DNA of 64,000 bases from Bacteroidota bacterium (GCA_023415275.1 JAEZLJ010000164.1:8267-72266), one strand, 5' to 3'. Counted from the stretch's first letter, positions 53,480 through 63,133 are shown. Notes: generated from the letters alone by a model not told the origin. Program-made: numbers and translations.

Positions 53480-53587
53480 TTCTGTTGAGGCCGAACAATA
53501 AACAAATCCGCCTGCGAGGCACAAATGTAAAAAATATAAACGGGAATGGTAAAAAGATTACAACTGGCAACCTATCAATAAGGAAAA

Positions 53588-54205
53588 TCAACGGCTGGAA
53601 ACATAGCTGTCCACTGGCAACCTGTTTTGAAGGCTGCGTGCCAGTGTCATTTCATCGGCATATTCCAGTTCTCCGCCAAAGGCAATACCCCGGGCGATGG
53701 TAGTGACCCTGGTAGAAGCCGGCAGTTTCTTTTGAATGTAATAAATAGTAGTGTCGCCCTGGATGGTAGGACTAAGTGCAAATATGACTTCAAGAGTTTC
53801 TTCCTTATGCACCCTGTTCACCAGTGTTTCAATATTCAACTGGTTAGGGCCCACACCATCAAGCGGGGAAATGACACCACCCAACACATGGTAGGTGCCG
53901 CTGAATTGCTGGGTACTTTCCAGGGCTATCACATCCCTGATGTTCTCTACCACGCAAATCACATCCTGTTTGCGCATGCTGTTGGCACAGATGGAACAGA
54001 TATCTGCATCTGCCACATTATGACAACGCTGGCAAAACCTGATCTCTGTACGCATCCGGCTCATGACCTCACTGAAATGCTGCACATCTTCTGCATCTTC
54101 CTTCAACAAATGCAGCACTAAACGCAGTGCTGTTTTTTTGCCAATACCGGGAAGTTTTGAAAACTCATTGACCGCATTTTCTAAGAGAGCAGAAGAGAAT
54201 TGCAT
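53588..54205 (-). CDS. recR: Recombination mediator RecR
   Basis: 205 aa, full length. It has the N-terminal helix-hairpin-helix (FSKLPGIGKKTALRLVLHLL), the C4 zinc finger (FCQRCHNVADADICSIC) and a Toprim domain (VICVVENIRDVIALESTQQF, YHVLGGVISPLDGVGP). It loads RecA with RecO/RecF on gapped DNA. It is co-oriented with the downstream metH gene, but the 208-bp gap between them suggests separate transcription. Confidence 0.96.
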   Translation of the reverse strand: MQFSSALLENAVNEFSKLPGIGKKTALRLVLHLLKEDAEDVQHFSEVMSRMRTEIRFCQRCHNVADADICSICANSMRKQDVICVVENIRDVIALESTQQFSGTYHVLGGVISPLDGVGPNQLNIETLVNRVHKEETLEVIFALSPTIQGDTTIYYIQKKLPASTRVTTIARGIAFGGELEYADEMTLARSLQNRLPVDSYVSSR

Positions 54206-54304
54206 AAGTGATAAAGGTACAAAAAAGGCTGCTGCGGAGGGGTAAAAAATGACTTTCGACCCTTCAAATTGTTGTTAAGAAATTGGCTATCCAATGCCTT
54301 GAAA

Positions 54305-55702
54305 TCACAGCCCGGGCCCGCGTTCAAATTCATTATCCCAGTTGGGTTTGATGGTTACTTTCTGACCTGCGGGTATTACCAGTTCTGGCTGCTTTTTGGT
54401 TCCGAAGAACTGCCCTGGATCCCATTTGCCATTGTCATTGGTATCATACAATATTCTTAGCTCGTAATCGCCGGGTACAAACTGGTTTTTACTAAAGTTG
54501 CCTGATTTTACGGAAGCGGAGTATATCACCTGGTCGTTCTGTACAAAGAGCAAAACAGGATTGCGGGCCAGGTCAATATTGCGCAACCGTATGCTGACAT
54601 TGCCGTAATCCGCCTGTGATTTGGTGAGGAAGGTAAGTGTATCTGTTTTTAATAGCTTTTTACCTGCCGAGTCGGCAGCAAAGTCTTTATCCAGCACCAG
54701 GTTGTAGCGGGTGGCTTGCTTCCAGGGAGTATGAATGGTTAGCACTTTAGCCGAGCTATCGAGTTTTGCAGTATAAGAAACGGGATTGAAGCTGCTATCT
54801 ATAGTCAAAGCCATTTTGGTGCTGTCAAAGCTTTTCAATGCCGTACCAAAATTGATCACAAGGTCTTTATTCAGGTCCTGTTGTCCACCCGAAACTTCGG
54901 AAGTGAATATAAGGCGGTTCTCAGCCCTGGCCCGGGCCAGTGGATTGGCAGTAGTGGCTGTGGCCGGGGTCACCTCCCTGTATGCGTAAAGGGTCAGTGC
55001 TGTATCAATGGTACCAGTATGAACCGGGGAATCCGCAAAAGCAAATAACTGGGTCTTATTAATATATTTTCTCCCAGACCCGGCATCTCCTAGCGCATAA
55101 ATAGCGAATGTACCCTGGGGGAGATTATGAAAACGGAAGTTGCCCGAGGCATCCACTTTTGTTGCATACATAGGCCTTTGTTTCATAACGGCTGAATCCT
55201 GCAGGTTTTTATGCAACACCACAATGAGGGTAGAGTCTGTCTTACCAGTTTGTGCCAGGATCACTTTACCCTTCAATTCCAAAGAATCCAATACAGGGCC
55301 TGTGGAAAATGTATAGGTAAAGTTCTTTAATACATTCCCTTCATTATAATCCCTGATGGCATTACCGAAATTGAAAATGTAAGTAGTATTGGGATCCAGT
55401 GTATCCCTGAAATGAACAGTGATGGTCTTGCCCTTGACATCTACTCTGGGGTTGTTTTGAAACAATGGGGTAAATAAGAGGTTGTTCTGCACATCCTGCA
55501 GATCCACATATTCATCAAAAGTAAAATTGATCCTGTCACCACGAAAGTTCAATGTGGAATCACGTGGGGTAGCATTTAGCAACTGGGGCGGAATAGAATC
55601 CCTGGGCCCACCCTTCGGGGGAATAATATTGGCACAGGAACCGCCAAACAAACTAGCAACGACCAGGCAAAACAATATAGCTACCGGAAATACTGACCTC
55701 AT
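54305..55702 (-). CDS. Ig-like (Big_5) domain lipoprotein
   Basis: A 465-aa protein. The leader AILFCLVVASLFGGSCANII ends in a lipobox (GGSC) followed by PPKGGPRDSIPPQLLNATPR, a signature of Bacteroidota lipoproteins with an N-terminal Big_5 domain (about 40-135, INFTFDEYVDL, TTYIFNFGNAIRDYNEGN). The rest is beta-rich with repeats, ending in LRILYDTNDNGKWDPGQFFG. It is probably surface exposed; no enzymatic residues are evident. No operon partner is obvious. Confidence 0.88.
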   Translation of the reverse strand: MRSVFPVAILFCLVVASLFGGSCANIIPPKGGPRDSIPPQLLNATPRDSTLNFRGDRINFTFDEYVDLQDVQNNLLFTPLFQNNPRVDVKGKTITVHFRDTLDPNTTYIFNFGNAIRDYNEGNVLKNFTYTFSTGPVLDSLELKGKVILAQTGKTDSTLIVVLHKNLQDSAVMKQRPMYATKVDASGNFRFHNLPQGTFAIYALGDAGSGRKYINKTQLFAFADSPVHTGTIDTALTLYAYREVTPATATTANPLARARAENRLIFTSEVSGGQQDLNKDLVINFGTALKSFDSTKMALTIDSSFNPVSYTAKLDSSAKVLTIHTPWKQATRYNLVLDKDFAADSAGKKLLKTDTLTFLTKSQADYGNVSIRLRNIDLARNPVLLFVQNDQVIYSASVKSGNFSKNQFVPGDYELRILYDTNDNGKWDPGQFFGTKKQPELVIPAGQKVTIKPNWDNEFERGPGL

Positions 55703-55789
55703 TGGTAAGCAAACATAAAACCTTTCCCATGAATCATTGACTGGCTGGTACTAATAAAGCCTTAAAAGCGATCAATAAGAAGCCTGATG

Positions 55790-58700
55790 CTACATTACCC
55801 TGAATTCAGAAAGCTCCTCTTCCTGGTCCACCTCATGCAGGGATGCATACAGCTTGTGTTCTTTCACAAAATTGCACCAGTGACAATCAGGCTTACCACA
55901 ACCCTTATAAAAATCGTGTGCCTGAATGCGCTCCCAACTCTGTTGCACCTGGTCCATCACTATTTCTTCATGATCTGGCCTGATCACTATTTTCATGCGG
56001 TCGAACTCATCCTTATCATTGGGTTCTATGAACAGGAACTCAATACCCCTCAATTCTTTGTTCTTTGCTTTCTGATGGTCAAACAGGATCTTATAAAACA
56101 CTGCCTGCCTCCAGTAATTACCACCTTCAGGCTTTTTAGGATGGCCTGGCTCTACAAATTCGCATCGCCTGTTGCTTTTTTCCAGGCTGCCTGTTTTAAA
56201 ATCGGTGATCATTACCTCATTACCCCAGTATTGCAGCTTGTCTGCAAAACCTTTTAATGGCACATGGTCCACTACAGCTTCCATGGGAACCTCTGTACGT
56301 ACAAACTCTTCGCCTGCACCGGCAAAGAATTGGTCATAGAATGAAGACAAACACCTGGAGCCATAGTCGGTAAAGCGTACCAGGCTTTCCCTGGTAAATA
56401 CTTCCCGGTTGGCCTGTAAATGCCATTGAAAACGGTTGATCAATACTTCCTTTGCAGGGTACTGGCGACCAGCCTCCATCATTTTGATATAAAAGAAATT
56501 CAGGGCATCGTGCATGCTGCTACCGAATTGTGCACTTTCACTGATGGCAGAAGGTATTCTAATGAGATTGTTATAATAGAACTTGATCGGGCACTCGAGG
56601 TAGTTATTGAGTGCCGTCACATTCATTTTAAAATTTGACAACAGGTTATCTATAAAATCCTTTTCAGCCTTCTCCAATTCCGGCTGTTGTATCAATCCAT
56701 ATCGAAGGGTTGAGTACAGTAACCTGGTATCCTCGGACAGGGTCACGGGTTGAACTTTCAGGTCAAGCGCATTCATTTCGGCAATGAAGCGAGAGGCTTC
56801 CAACGCCTTGCCTTCATTGGAAAAAGAAGGAAAAGAAATATATAAGTGCTTTTCAGCCCTTGTGGCCGCTACAAAAAATAATCTCCTGAGTTCCTCTTCC
56901 TTTTCTTCAGGTGACTCGCTGGTAAACACATTAGGTGGCAGCTTATAGCCCTGGCTCACCTTCCTTTTTCCTTCCCACACACTGGAATAGCATCCGATAA
57001 AGAATACATATTCATATTCCAGGCCTTTGCTTCCATGGCAGGTAAGCAGGTTGACACCCTTTTCATTTCCGCTGGTCTGCACCAGGGGTACTGCAATGCC
57101 ATTCTCTTCCAGCAACTTGATCTGCCTGTTCAATCCCTCCATATCCAGGTCAGGATTACGCCGGCATTCATCCTGCAGAAAATCGAAAAACCCATTCAGT
57201 AATTTCATTAGCCAGGCCTTATCCGGCTGCTTCATAATATAGGAAAGAATACCTGCCTCGTTGAATAATAGTTCAAACCATTTCAATAAGGGTAGATTCT
57301 CCGCTTCTGTAATCAACTTTTCCAATACCTGGTGAATGCGTATGAACTTATCCGTGGTCTCATCATCACTGAACAGCTTTTGCTGGTTGGCCGCGGCTAA
57401 TCTTCCCAGGTAGTCTCTCAGTGATACGGGCTCTTTTTTGGTTCTCTTATTATGGTTTATTTCATTGCATATGGTAGCGATCTTCAGTGAAGGCAGTGAA
57501 TGAAAATTATGATGCAGTATCTCAAAAAGTAAAGATTCCCCACTGAAAGGTATCTCCTTTTCTTCCAGGATGTATTGAGGATACAAGAGGATCTTTTTTA
57601 CAAGGGTCTCCTTCAGGAGGTTCAACGATTTACGGGTGTAATAAGGGATGTTTTGCAACTGCAGGAACTTCTGTAGTTCTTCGCCTGTTTTATGTTCTTT
57701 ATAGATCACGGCTATGCGGCCAGGCTCCACGCCATCTGCAATCAATTGCCTGATCTCTTCGGCTATCATGATATTTTCCTCAAATTCATTGTTCACACTC
57801 CTGATCACAGGAGCTATCTGGAGGTTCTTGTGCGCTTCATTGGCTGAGGTAAGAATCTTCTCCAGGTCTTTATATTCATTCACCAGGCGCTGCACATTGT
57901 TTTGAATAAGTGAATGAGCAGCATCCAAAATGGGTTGCACACTCCTGTAGTTTTGTGTGAGCACTACGCGCAGCAGATCCTTTTCATACTTGCGCGCCAA
58001 CTGCATCATGTTCTCCATATTGGCACCCTGGAAACGGTATATACTCTGGTCGTCATCGCCCACCACGAAAAGATTAGGGCTTTCTTCCTGCCAGTAGCTG
58101 ACCAGCAACTCTACAAGCTTATTCTGCGCACCACTGGTATCCTGGTATTCATCCACCAAAAAAAACTGGTACTGTTCCTGGAAAGAGGCAAGCAACTCCG
58201 GATCTGATTGAAAAGCATCAATGACCCAGTTGATCATATCGTCAAAATCGTAACGTTGCTTTTCCCTGAGTATCTGCTGGTACTGTGGGAAGGTCTGCAC
58301 AGCAGCCCTGAGACGGGACATTTTCTCAATCTCCCGTTTACCATCCACTGTCAGTTCCACAATGCCCTTTTTAAACTTTATCTTATTGTAAAAGGTCTCG
58401 GGAATAATGTGCTCCACATAATCATCTATCTTTTGCAGCAGGAACTCCGGGGTCCAACCTTCCCTTTTCATGCTGCCAAAAAGATCTTTCAGGTAATTGG
58501 CTTCAAAATAAGCATCAGATTTGAACCGCTTTAGAGGATTATCATTATCAAAAGAATCGATCAATTCCATGAGGCATTGCACCTGCTCCAGTTCATTAAT
58601 CGGCTGCAGATCCTTTTTATGAAACAGGTGCCTGTTCTGCTGGATCACCATATTGCAGAAAGAATGAAAAGAATGGATCTGTACTGTATAGGCATCTGGA

Positions 58701-58963
58701 CCGATCAGGGAAAGTAACCGCTTTCGCATGGCCAAAACCCCGGCGTCGGTATAGGTGAGACAAAGTATATTGGAGGGCAACACATCTGTTTCCAGTAATA
58801 TTTTCCCGATGCGCACACTTAGGATCTGTGTTTTTCCCGTACCTGGACCAGCAACAACCATCACAGGACCATAGATCTTATCCACTGCCTGTTTCTGTTG
58901 CTCGTTCAGCTTATTATATTCAGCATTGAAGTTTTGGAGGAGCTTATCTTTCAGTAAGGACAT
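55790..58963 (-). CDS. UvrD/Rep-type helicase with C-terminal RecB-like nuclease
   Basis: A 1057-aa DNA helicase-nuclease. Motifs of superfamily 1 are clear: VVAGPGTGKTQILSVRIG (Walker A), FLVDEYQDTSGAQNK (Walker B), GDDDQSIYRFQGA, and VNLLTCHGSKGLEYEYVFF. The C-terminal part (about 780-1040) is a PD-(D/E)XK domain: GSSMHDALNFF, KGFADKLQYWG, MITDFKTGS (D...E/D-x-K). Cysteines in YLECPIKFYY and CGKPDCHWCNF match the AddB/RecB Fe-S quartet. It probably resects or repairs double-strand breaks. No AddB or RecC partner is adjacent. Confidence 0.92.
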   Translation of the reverse strand: MSLLKDKLLQNFNAEYNKLNEQQKQAVDKIYGPVMVVAGPGTGKTQILSVRIGKILLETDVLPSNILCLTYTDAGVLAMRKRLLSLIGPDAYTVQIHSFHSFCNMVIQQNRHLFHKKDLQPINELEQVQCLMELIDSFDNDNPLKRFKSDAYFEANYLKDLFGSMKREGWTPEFLLQKIDDYVEHIIPETFYNKIKFKKGIVELTVDGKREIEKMSRLRAAVQTFPQYQQILREKQRYDFDDMINWVIDAFQSDPELLASFQEQYQFFLVDEYQDTSGAQNKLVELLVSYWQEESPNLFVVGDDDQSIYRFQGANMENMMQLARKYEKDLLRVVLTQNYRSVQPILDAAHSLIQNNVQRLVNEYKDLEKILTSANEAHKNLQIAPVIRSVNNEFEENIMIAEEIRQLIADGVEPGRIAVIYKEHKTGEELQKFLQLQNIPYYTRKSLNLLKETLVKKILLYPQYILEEKEIPFSGESLLFEILHHNFHSLPSLKIATICNEINHNKRTKKEPVSLRDYLGRLAAANQQKLFSDDETTDKFIRIHQVLEKLITEAENLPLLKWFELLFNEAGILSYIMKQPDKAWLMKLLNGFFDFLQDECRRNPDLDMEGLNRQIKLLEENGIAVPLVQTSGNEKGVNLLTCHGSKGLEYEYVFFIGCYSSVWEGKRKVSQGYKLPPNVFTSESPEEKEEELRRLFFVAATRAEKHLYISFPSFSNEGKALEASRFIAEMNALDLKVQPVTLSEDTRLLYSTLRYGLIQQPELEKAEKDFIDNLLSNFKMNVTALNNYLECPIKFYYNNLIRIPSAISESAQFGSSMHDALNFFYIKMMEAGRQYPAKEVLINRFQWHLQANREVFTRESLVRFTDYGSRCLSSFYDQFFAGAGEEFVRTEVPMEAVVDHVPLKGFADKLQYWGNEVMITDFKTGSLEKSNRRCEFVEPGHPKKPEGGNYWRQAVFYKILFDHQKAKNKELRGIEFLFIEPNDKDEFDRMKIVIRPDHEEIVMDQVQQSWERIQAHDFYKGCGKPDCHWCNFVKEHKLYASLHEVDQEEELSEFRVM

Positions 58964-59159
58964 ATTTCAAAGGTAGAGGGGATTTACTATAATTTTTAGT
59001 ACTGTGGATAATCGGTTTTTAACAGCCCATGTCTACCCAACCCATGATAAGCGGCCTTTCTCCCCTTGTCAAACAAAATACAGGCGTAAAGACCAAGGAC
59101 TTTCACAATTCCTTAAGATTATAAATCTGAATCATTCGTTTAATGGTTAACCAACCAAC

Positions 59160-59582
59160 ATGCATACACACAAAATTCAGCATGACCTCATCATTCATGC
59201 CCTGCCTTCCAAGGTGTGGAAAGTTTTGACCTGTACCGAATATGCACGCCAATTCCTGTTCAATGAAGAATTACGCTCTGACTGGATGAAGGGAAGTCCC
59301 ATCTTGCTGGAAGTAGAAACAGATGGAGTGCGTCAATCTATCAGTAAAGGCACTGTACAGGAAGTGGTACCGGGAATTTCCTTACAATTTACCCTGTACG
59401 AATTGCCCGAACTTTCGGCAGCCACTGTAAGCTGTTCTTATGAACTGGCACCGGAGGAACGAGGCATCAGGCTCATCATTTCCCAGGAACTTGAATTGCC
59501 TTCCCCCGCTCTTTACCAGCTGGTATCAGAAAACTGCCAGGTGATGTTGCAAAAGGTAAAATGGCTGGCTGAATACTGCTGA
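59160..59582 (+). CDS. SRPBCC domain-containing protein
   Basis: A 140-aa START/AHSA1-like helix-grip protein. IQHDLIIHALPSKVWKVLTC is the family's N-terminal pattern (I-x-A-x-P-x-x-V-W-x-x-L), and GSPILLEVETDGV, LQFTLYELPE and LISQELELPSPAL match the later strands. It binds a hydrophobic ligand or an Hsp90-like partner; the ligand is unknown. It is divergent from the helicase, 196 bp apart. Confidence 0.85.
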   Translation: MHTHKIQHDLIIHALPSKVWKVLTCTEYARQFLFNEELRSDWMKGSPILLEVETDGVRQSISKGTVQEVVPGISLQFTLYELPELSAATVSCSYELAPEERGIRLIISQELELPSPALYQLVSENCQVMLQKVKWLAEYC

Positions 59583-59729
59583 CCGGTTCCATCCACAACG
59601 CGAACTTTCTTTTGACGAATAATTAAAAAGAAATAGATTTATCCTGCAAGGCCTTCTTCTTTGATGAGGCCTGCATAAGAACTACTGCTTTACCTCCTCT
59701 GACCAAACCAGTGTTATAAAATCAAAATC

Positions 59730-60110
59730 ATGAAGCTGACAGGTATATTGCTTCTCCTGGTACTGGCAGGATGCAAGCATCGCCAGGATGACTCCCTGCT
59801 GGGCAGGTGGCAGATCATTTTGTTAAAAGGTAAGGATGCTGCAGGCAAAGAGGTGGCATTGTATAATGCCCGAATGGATACAACAAAAAGATATTTGTCC
59901 TTTATCAATGACACCACCATTCATACATCAAAACCTAAGGAAGGAAAAGCTGCTGACACAGTGAATTACCTGCTGGTGGGTGACACCATTTTTTCAAAAA
60001 GAGGCATTCGTAACTATTCACTGCAGGTACTCAACAGGGATTCCATAATCATTACAGGCGATGACCAATCCAGAATCACCATTGTGAGAATGAAAGAAAA
60101 AGACCAATAG
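59730..60110 (+). CDS. Small hypothetical lipoprotein
   Basis: A 126-aa protein. The N-terminus KLTGILLLLVLAGC ends in a lipobox (LAGC), followed by a lipocalin-like stretch of beta strands (LLGRWQIILLKGKDAAGKEV, YLSFINDTTIHTS, IIITGDDQSRITIVRM) like the many DUF-type 'lipocalin-like' lipoproteins of Bacteroidota. Function unknown. It is convergent with the rhodanese gene, 3 bp apart. Confidence 0.75.
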   Translation: MKLTGILLLLVLAGCKHRQDDSLLGRWQIILLKGKDAAGKEVALYNARMDTTKRYLSFINDTTIHTSKPKEGKAADTVNYLLVGDTIFSKRGIRNYSLQVLNRDSIIITGDDQSRITIVRMKEKDQ

Positions 60111-60113
60111 CAG

Positions 60114-60566
60114 TTACAACTTCACCCGGGGATATCCTTTGTCCAGCCAGTCTGTTTTCATATTGTGTGGCAGATCCAGCAATTTATAATGCGTGAACTT
60201 CATTTCCTGTAACAACGCCACCGCAGGTCGCACATTGGGACAATGCTCATAGGGACAGCAGCCACAATACACTACCACTTCCTTATCCCTGTCCATCCCC
60301 TTTAATTCTTTAGAAAGTTTTTTTAAGTTATCCTTTTCCTGTGCCGGCCCTGCATTGATGGAATGAGGGATCAATGCACCAGGTCCTACGCTGATGATCA
60401 CGGGCAGGGAAGCTGTAGAATCGTTCAGGCGTTGAGCCAGTTCGGAAGGCTGCATCACATGTTCGGGCGTCCAGTTCACAGGATTTTGGGCATTTGCCTT
60501 ATTGGTTAAAAGCAGGAATGAAAGGCCCAGGGCCAATGTGCCCGTCAACAAGCGGATTGATTTCAT
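60114..60566 (-). CDS. Exported rhodanese-like protein
   Basis: A 150-aa protein with a signal peptide (LLTGTLALGLSFLLLTNKANA). The rhodanese fold region has VVVYCGCCPYEHCPNVRPAV, where the first Cys is at the usual active-loop position but is followed by a Cys-rich C-G-C-C-P-x-x-x-C pattern unlike a standard sulfurtransferase loop. The short protein may have redox or metal-binding function instead. A short intergenic gap separates it from the next small gene on the other strand. Confidence 0.75.
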   Translation of the reverse strand: MKSIRLLTGTLALGLSFLLLTNKANAQNPVNWTPEHVMQPSELAQRLNDSTASLPVIISVGPGALIPHSINAGPAQEKDNLKKLSKELKGMDRDKEVVVYCGCCPYEHCPNVRPAVALLQEMKFTHYKLLDLPHNMKTDWLDKGYPRVKL

Positions 60567-60581
60567 GGATTAAAAGTAGGG

Positions 60582-60860
60582 ATGATTATGATTGGAACTT
60601 CGTTAAAATCAATCACCATCCTATTAAATAGCTGGCATAGCTTTTTCAGGATTTCCTCTAAAACAACTTTGAAAGATAAAATATATAACCCAGGTTCCAG
60701 CAATGAGCAATCCCCGGCAGAAGGCATGGGTGCCGTAAATAGCTTTAACCCTGAAGAGGTGGAAGATATGAAAGGGCAGGAACATGCGCCTATCCCTAAA
60801 AACTTTGAAAGGGAAGATCGCAGGACCCAGAGCGATGACACCAAAAGAACAGAGGAGTAA
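60582..60860 (+). CDS. Small hydrophilic hypothetical protein
   Basis: 92 aa. After a moderately hydrophobic start the body is charged and Pro/Ser/Gln-rich (NPGSSNEQSPAEGMGAVNSF, NPEEVEDMKGQEHAPIPKNF), typical of a disordered tail. The opposite-strand frame over the same interval is hydrophobic and less protein-like. No domain recognised. It starts 16 bp from the divergent rhodanese start. Confidence 0.5.
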   Translation: MIMIGTSLKSITILLNSWHSFFRISSKTTLKDKIYNPGSSNEQSPAEGMGAVNSFNPEEVEDMKGQEHAPIPKNFEREDRRTQSDDTKRTEE

Positions 60861-60868
60861 AGGCCTGT

Positions 60869-61087
60869 TCAATCTAATGGGTAATAAAAAAGGGAAATCG
60901 TAAACAGGAAATTGCCGCCTTTTTCGCTTTGTGACTGGCCAATATGTTCAACGGTAACCCTATTGTACTCAAGCCAATCATTGACTTTGGCCTCTACCAG
61001 GCTATGTGTTTTTTCAGTAAACACTTTCATTTTCAGCGTACACTGATCATTACTTATCAGGCGGGGCATTCCTATTTCTTGCTGCAT
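60869..61087 (-). CDS. Small hypothetical protein downstream of the sigma factor
   Basis: 72 aa: MQQEIGMPRLISNDQCTLKM followed by a soluble body ending FLFTISLFYYPLD. It starts 5 bp after the sigma-factor stop on the same strand, so it is probably translated from that transcript. It has no anti-sigma zinc motif and no membrane segment, so it is not an obvious anti-sigma factor. Function unknown. Confidence 0.55.
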   Translation of the reverse strand: MQQEIGMPRLISNDQCTLKMKVFTEKTHSLVEAKVNDWLEYNRVTVEHIGQSQSEKGGNFLFTISLFYYPLD

Positions 61088-61092
61088 ACAGC

Positions 61093-61758
61093 TTAGCGTT
61101 TTATATTTTTTATTTGATTCATCACATTGTTCACCATCTTATCGCAATACACCAGGTTGAACTCGTATATATCTGCAGTACTATAACTTTCTTCCAGTCT
61201 TTTTTGCAATACTGTTTTAGCCCTGCTCAGTCTCACTTTTACACTAACAGGCGAAATGTCTAAAAGTTCAGCTGTCTCGGCCACTGAAAAGCCTTCCACT
61301 TCTCTTAATATAAATACTGTTTTATAGATCAGGGGAAGCTGGTCCAGCTGATAGGCTACCACCTTTCCAAATTCTTTACGCATAAGGTCCTTTTCCGGCG
61401 AGGTAATGTTTGAATGCATAGGTTGTGCATTTTCCTGAATAGCAGGTGTAAAGCTTTCGCGTTTATACGATCCGTAGGTTTTCTTATAAAGGCATTTATG
61501 GATCATGATCCTGGTGATCCAGGTTTTAAAAGAAGAACGTCCCTGGAACTGTGATAGTTTCAGGTAAGCATTGATGTAGGTATCCTGCATCAGGTCTTCC
61601 GAATCCTGGTGGTTATAGCCGTAGCTTCGGGCCACTTTGTACAGGCTGGCATTATTCTTCCTGATCAATTCTGCATAAAGATCTGATTCCCCATTCAATA
61701 TGGATTGTATCAGCGTCAGTTCACCGGCATCAGCACCGGCATTTACCATGGTTTGCAT
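61093..61758 (-). CDS. ECF sigma factor (sigma-70 family)
   Basis: About 221 aa. Region 2 is EDLMQDTYINAYLKLSQFQG and FKTWITRIMIHKCLYK; region 4 is VFILREVEGFSVAETAELLD with ISPVSVKVRLSRAKTVLQK. It starts at ATG 61758 by choice; an upstream ATG at 61806 would add 16 residues containing Cys. No anti-sigma gene with transmembrane or zinc motif is adjacent. The downstream 72-aa gene is probably co-transcribed. It directs RNA polymerase to an unknown regulon. Confidence 0.9.
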   Translation of the reverse strand: MQTMVNAGADAGELTLIQSILNGESDLYAELIRKNNASLYKVARSYGYNHQDSEDLMQDTYINAYLKLSQFQGRSSFKTWITRIMIHKCLYKKTYGSYKRESFTPAIQENAQPMHSNITSPEKDLMRKEFGKVVAYQLDQLPLIYKTVFILREVEGFSVAETAELLDISPVSVKVRLSRAKTVLQKRLEESYSTADIYEFNLVYCDKMVNNVMNQIKNIKR

Positions 61759-61806
61759 ATGCAAGTTTTTAAAGTAACAGGACATTCCACATTTCATCGT
61801 CATCAT

Positions 61807-62158
61807 GAACCTTGCTGCCCGTGGCCTGGTATTAAAATTACCAAAAACAGGATGCAGGCAGCAGGGTTATTTTATCTATCGAAATTGTCTTTTCATAGGT
61901 AGTTCTCGATTGGATTGTAAACGGGCATTATAACAACTATGAATTTTTTATACAATTGAATATCCTAATTGATAAATACGCTTCCCCAATTAAAAGGATG
62001 TCTCACGACTCCAGGCAAGACCATTTTTTCTTTTCAAAGGTCCATTATAAGCTATAGAGCAGTTGAAAGATGAAAAGGTTACAAACTGTCGAAAAAATTA
62101 AAAAAGGACAAATGTCATATATAGGGAGGAATATTATTTGCTGGTATTCTGGTCATCC
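61807..62158. other. 352-bp divergent intergenic region
   Basis: AT-rich gap between the sigma factor (minus) and the cation efflux gene (plus). No tRNA, hairpin or conserved box was recognised. It should hold both promoters. Confidence 0.4.
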
Positions 62159-63091
62159 ATGCCAAAATCAAAAAAATCAATATACAGCGCCCTGGCGGCC
62201 AATATATTAATTGCCATCACCAAATTCATTGCCGGAACGGTGAGCAACAGCTCAGCCATGATTGCTGAAGGGGTGCACTCCGTAGTGGATACTATCAATG
62301 AACTATTACTGTTGTATGGCATCAGGCTCAGTAAGAAGCCTGCCGATGCCCGTCGGCCTTTTGGCTATGGAAAGGAATTATACTTCTGGTCCTTTATTGT
62401 AGCCATACTGATTTTTGGCCTGGGCGGAGGTATTTCCATTTACCAGGGCTACCTGCATATTCGCAACCCTGAACCTTTGGGCGATCCTACCTGGAGCTAC
62501 GTAGTCCTGATCATGTCCATACTGTTTGAAGGTACCTCCCTGGTCATTGCTTTTAAGGAATTCAACCAATTGCGGGGAGAAGAAGGCATGTGGTCGGCCA
62601 TTCACCGCAGTAAGGATCCCACCAGCTTTACCATATTATTTGAAGATGGCGCCGCAGTAATGGGATTACTGGTTGTATTAGCGGCTGTGTACCTGGGACA
62701 TCGATACCACCTTCCCTACCTCGATGGAATAGCCACTGTTACGGTAGGTGTCATACTGGTGGGTGTATCATTGATACTGGCCCGTGAGTCCAGGAGCCTG
62801 TTGATGGGTGAAGGCATTGCCCCGGAAACACAGAAAAAGATGACCACATTGATTGAAAAAGATCCGCATGTTAAAAAGGTCATTCATATTTTATCTACCT
62901 ACCAGTCACCAGAAGAAATTGTGTTGATGCTCGTGATAGATTTTCATGAAGACCTGGATACTACCGAGATCAATGAAGCTATTGAACGCATAAGAGAAAA
63001 TATTAGGGAAGCCTATCCACTGGTGAGATATGTATTGATTCAACCCGAGTTTTATGAGGAAGCTCCCAGGGACAAGGCCATTAATTCATGA
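62159..63091 (+). CDS. Cation diffusion facilitator family transporter
   Basis: About 310 aa with six helices and a C-terminal cytoplasmic domain. The start is taken as ATG 62159 (MPKSKKSIYSALAANILIAI); the open frame begins with TTG seven codons earlier. The metal-site region NSSAMIAEGVHSVVDTINEL (H-x-x-x-D) and FEDGAAVMGLLVVLAAVYLG in TM5 match the CDF core. It exports Zn2+, Mn2+ or a similar cation using the proton gradient; specificity is not clear from sequence. Confidence 0.92.
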   Translation: MPKSKKSIYSALAANILIAITKFIAGTVSNSSAMIAEGVHSVVDTINELLLLYGIRLSKKPADARRPFGYGKELYFWSFIVAILIFGLGGGISIYQGYLHIRNPEPLGDPTWSYVVLIMSILFEGTSLVIAFKEFNQLRGEEGMWSAIHRSKDPTSFTILFEDGAAVMGLLVVLAAVYLGHRYHLPYLDGIATVTVGVILVGVSLILARESRSLLMGEGIAPETQKKMTTLIEKDPHVKKVIHILSTYQSPEEIVLMLVIDFHEDLDTTEINEAIERIRENIREAYPLVRYVLIQPEFYEEAPRDKAINS

Positions 63092-63133
63092 TCATATACA
63101 GTAGTTTTTACTGCATCCATTGTATCGTAGGGT

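Noticed and set aside
53428..53703. 91-aa open frame across the metH leader and recR end
   Set aside because: Starts in the leader hairpin and runs into antisense recR; composition is not gene-like.
60563..60844. 93-aa minus-strand frame opposite the hydrophilic protein
   Set aside because: The plus-strand product is more protein-like; the minus frame looks like its shadow.
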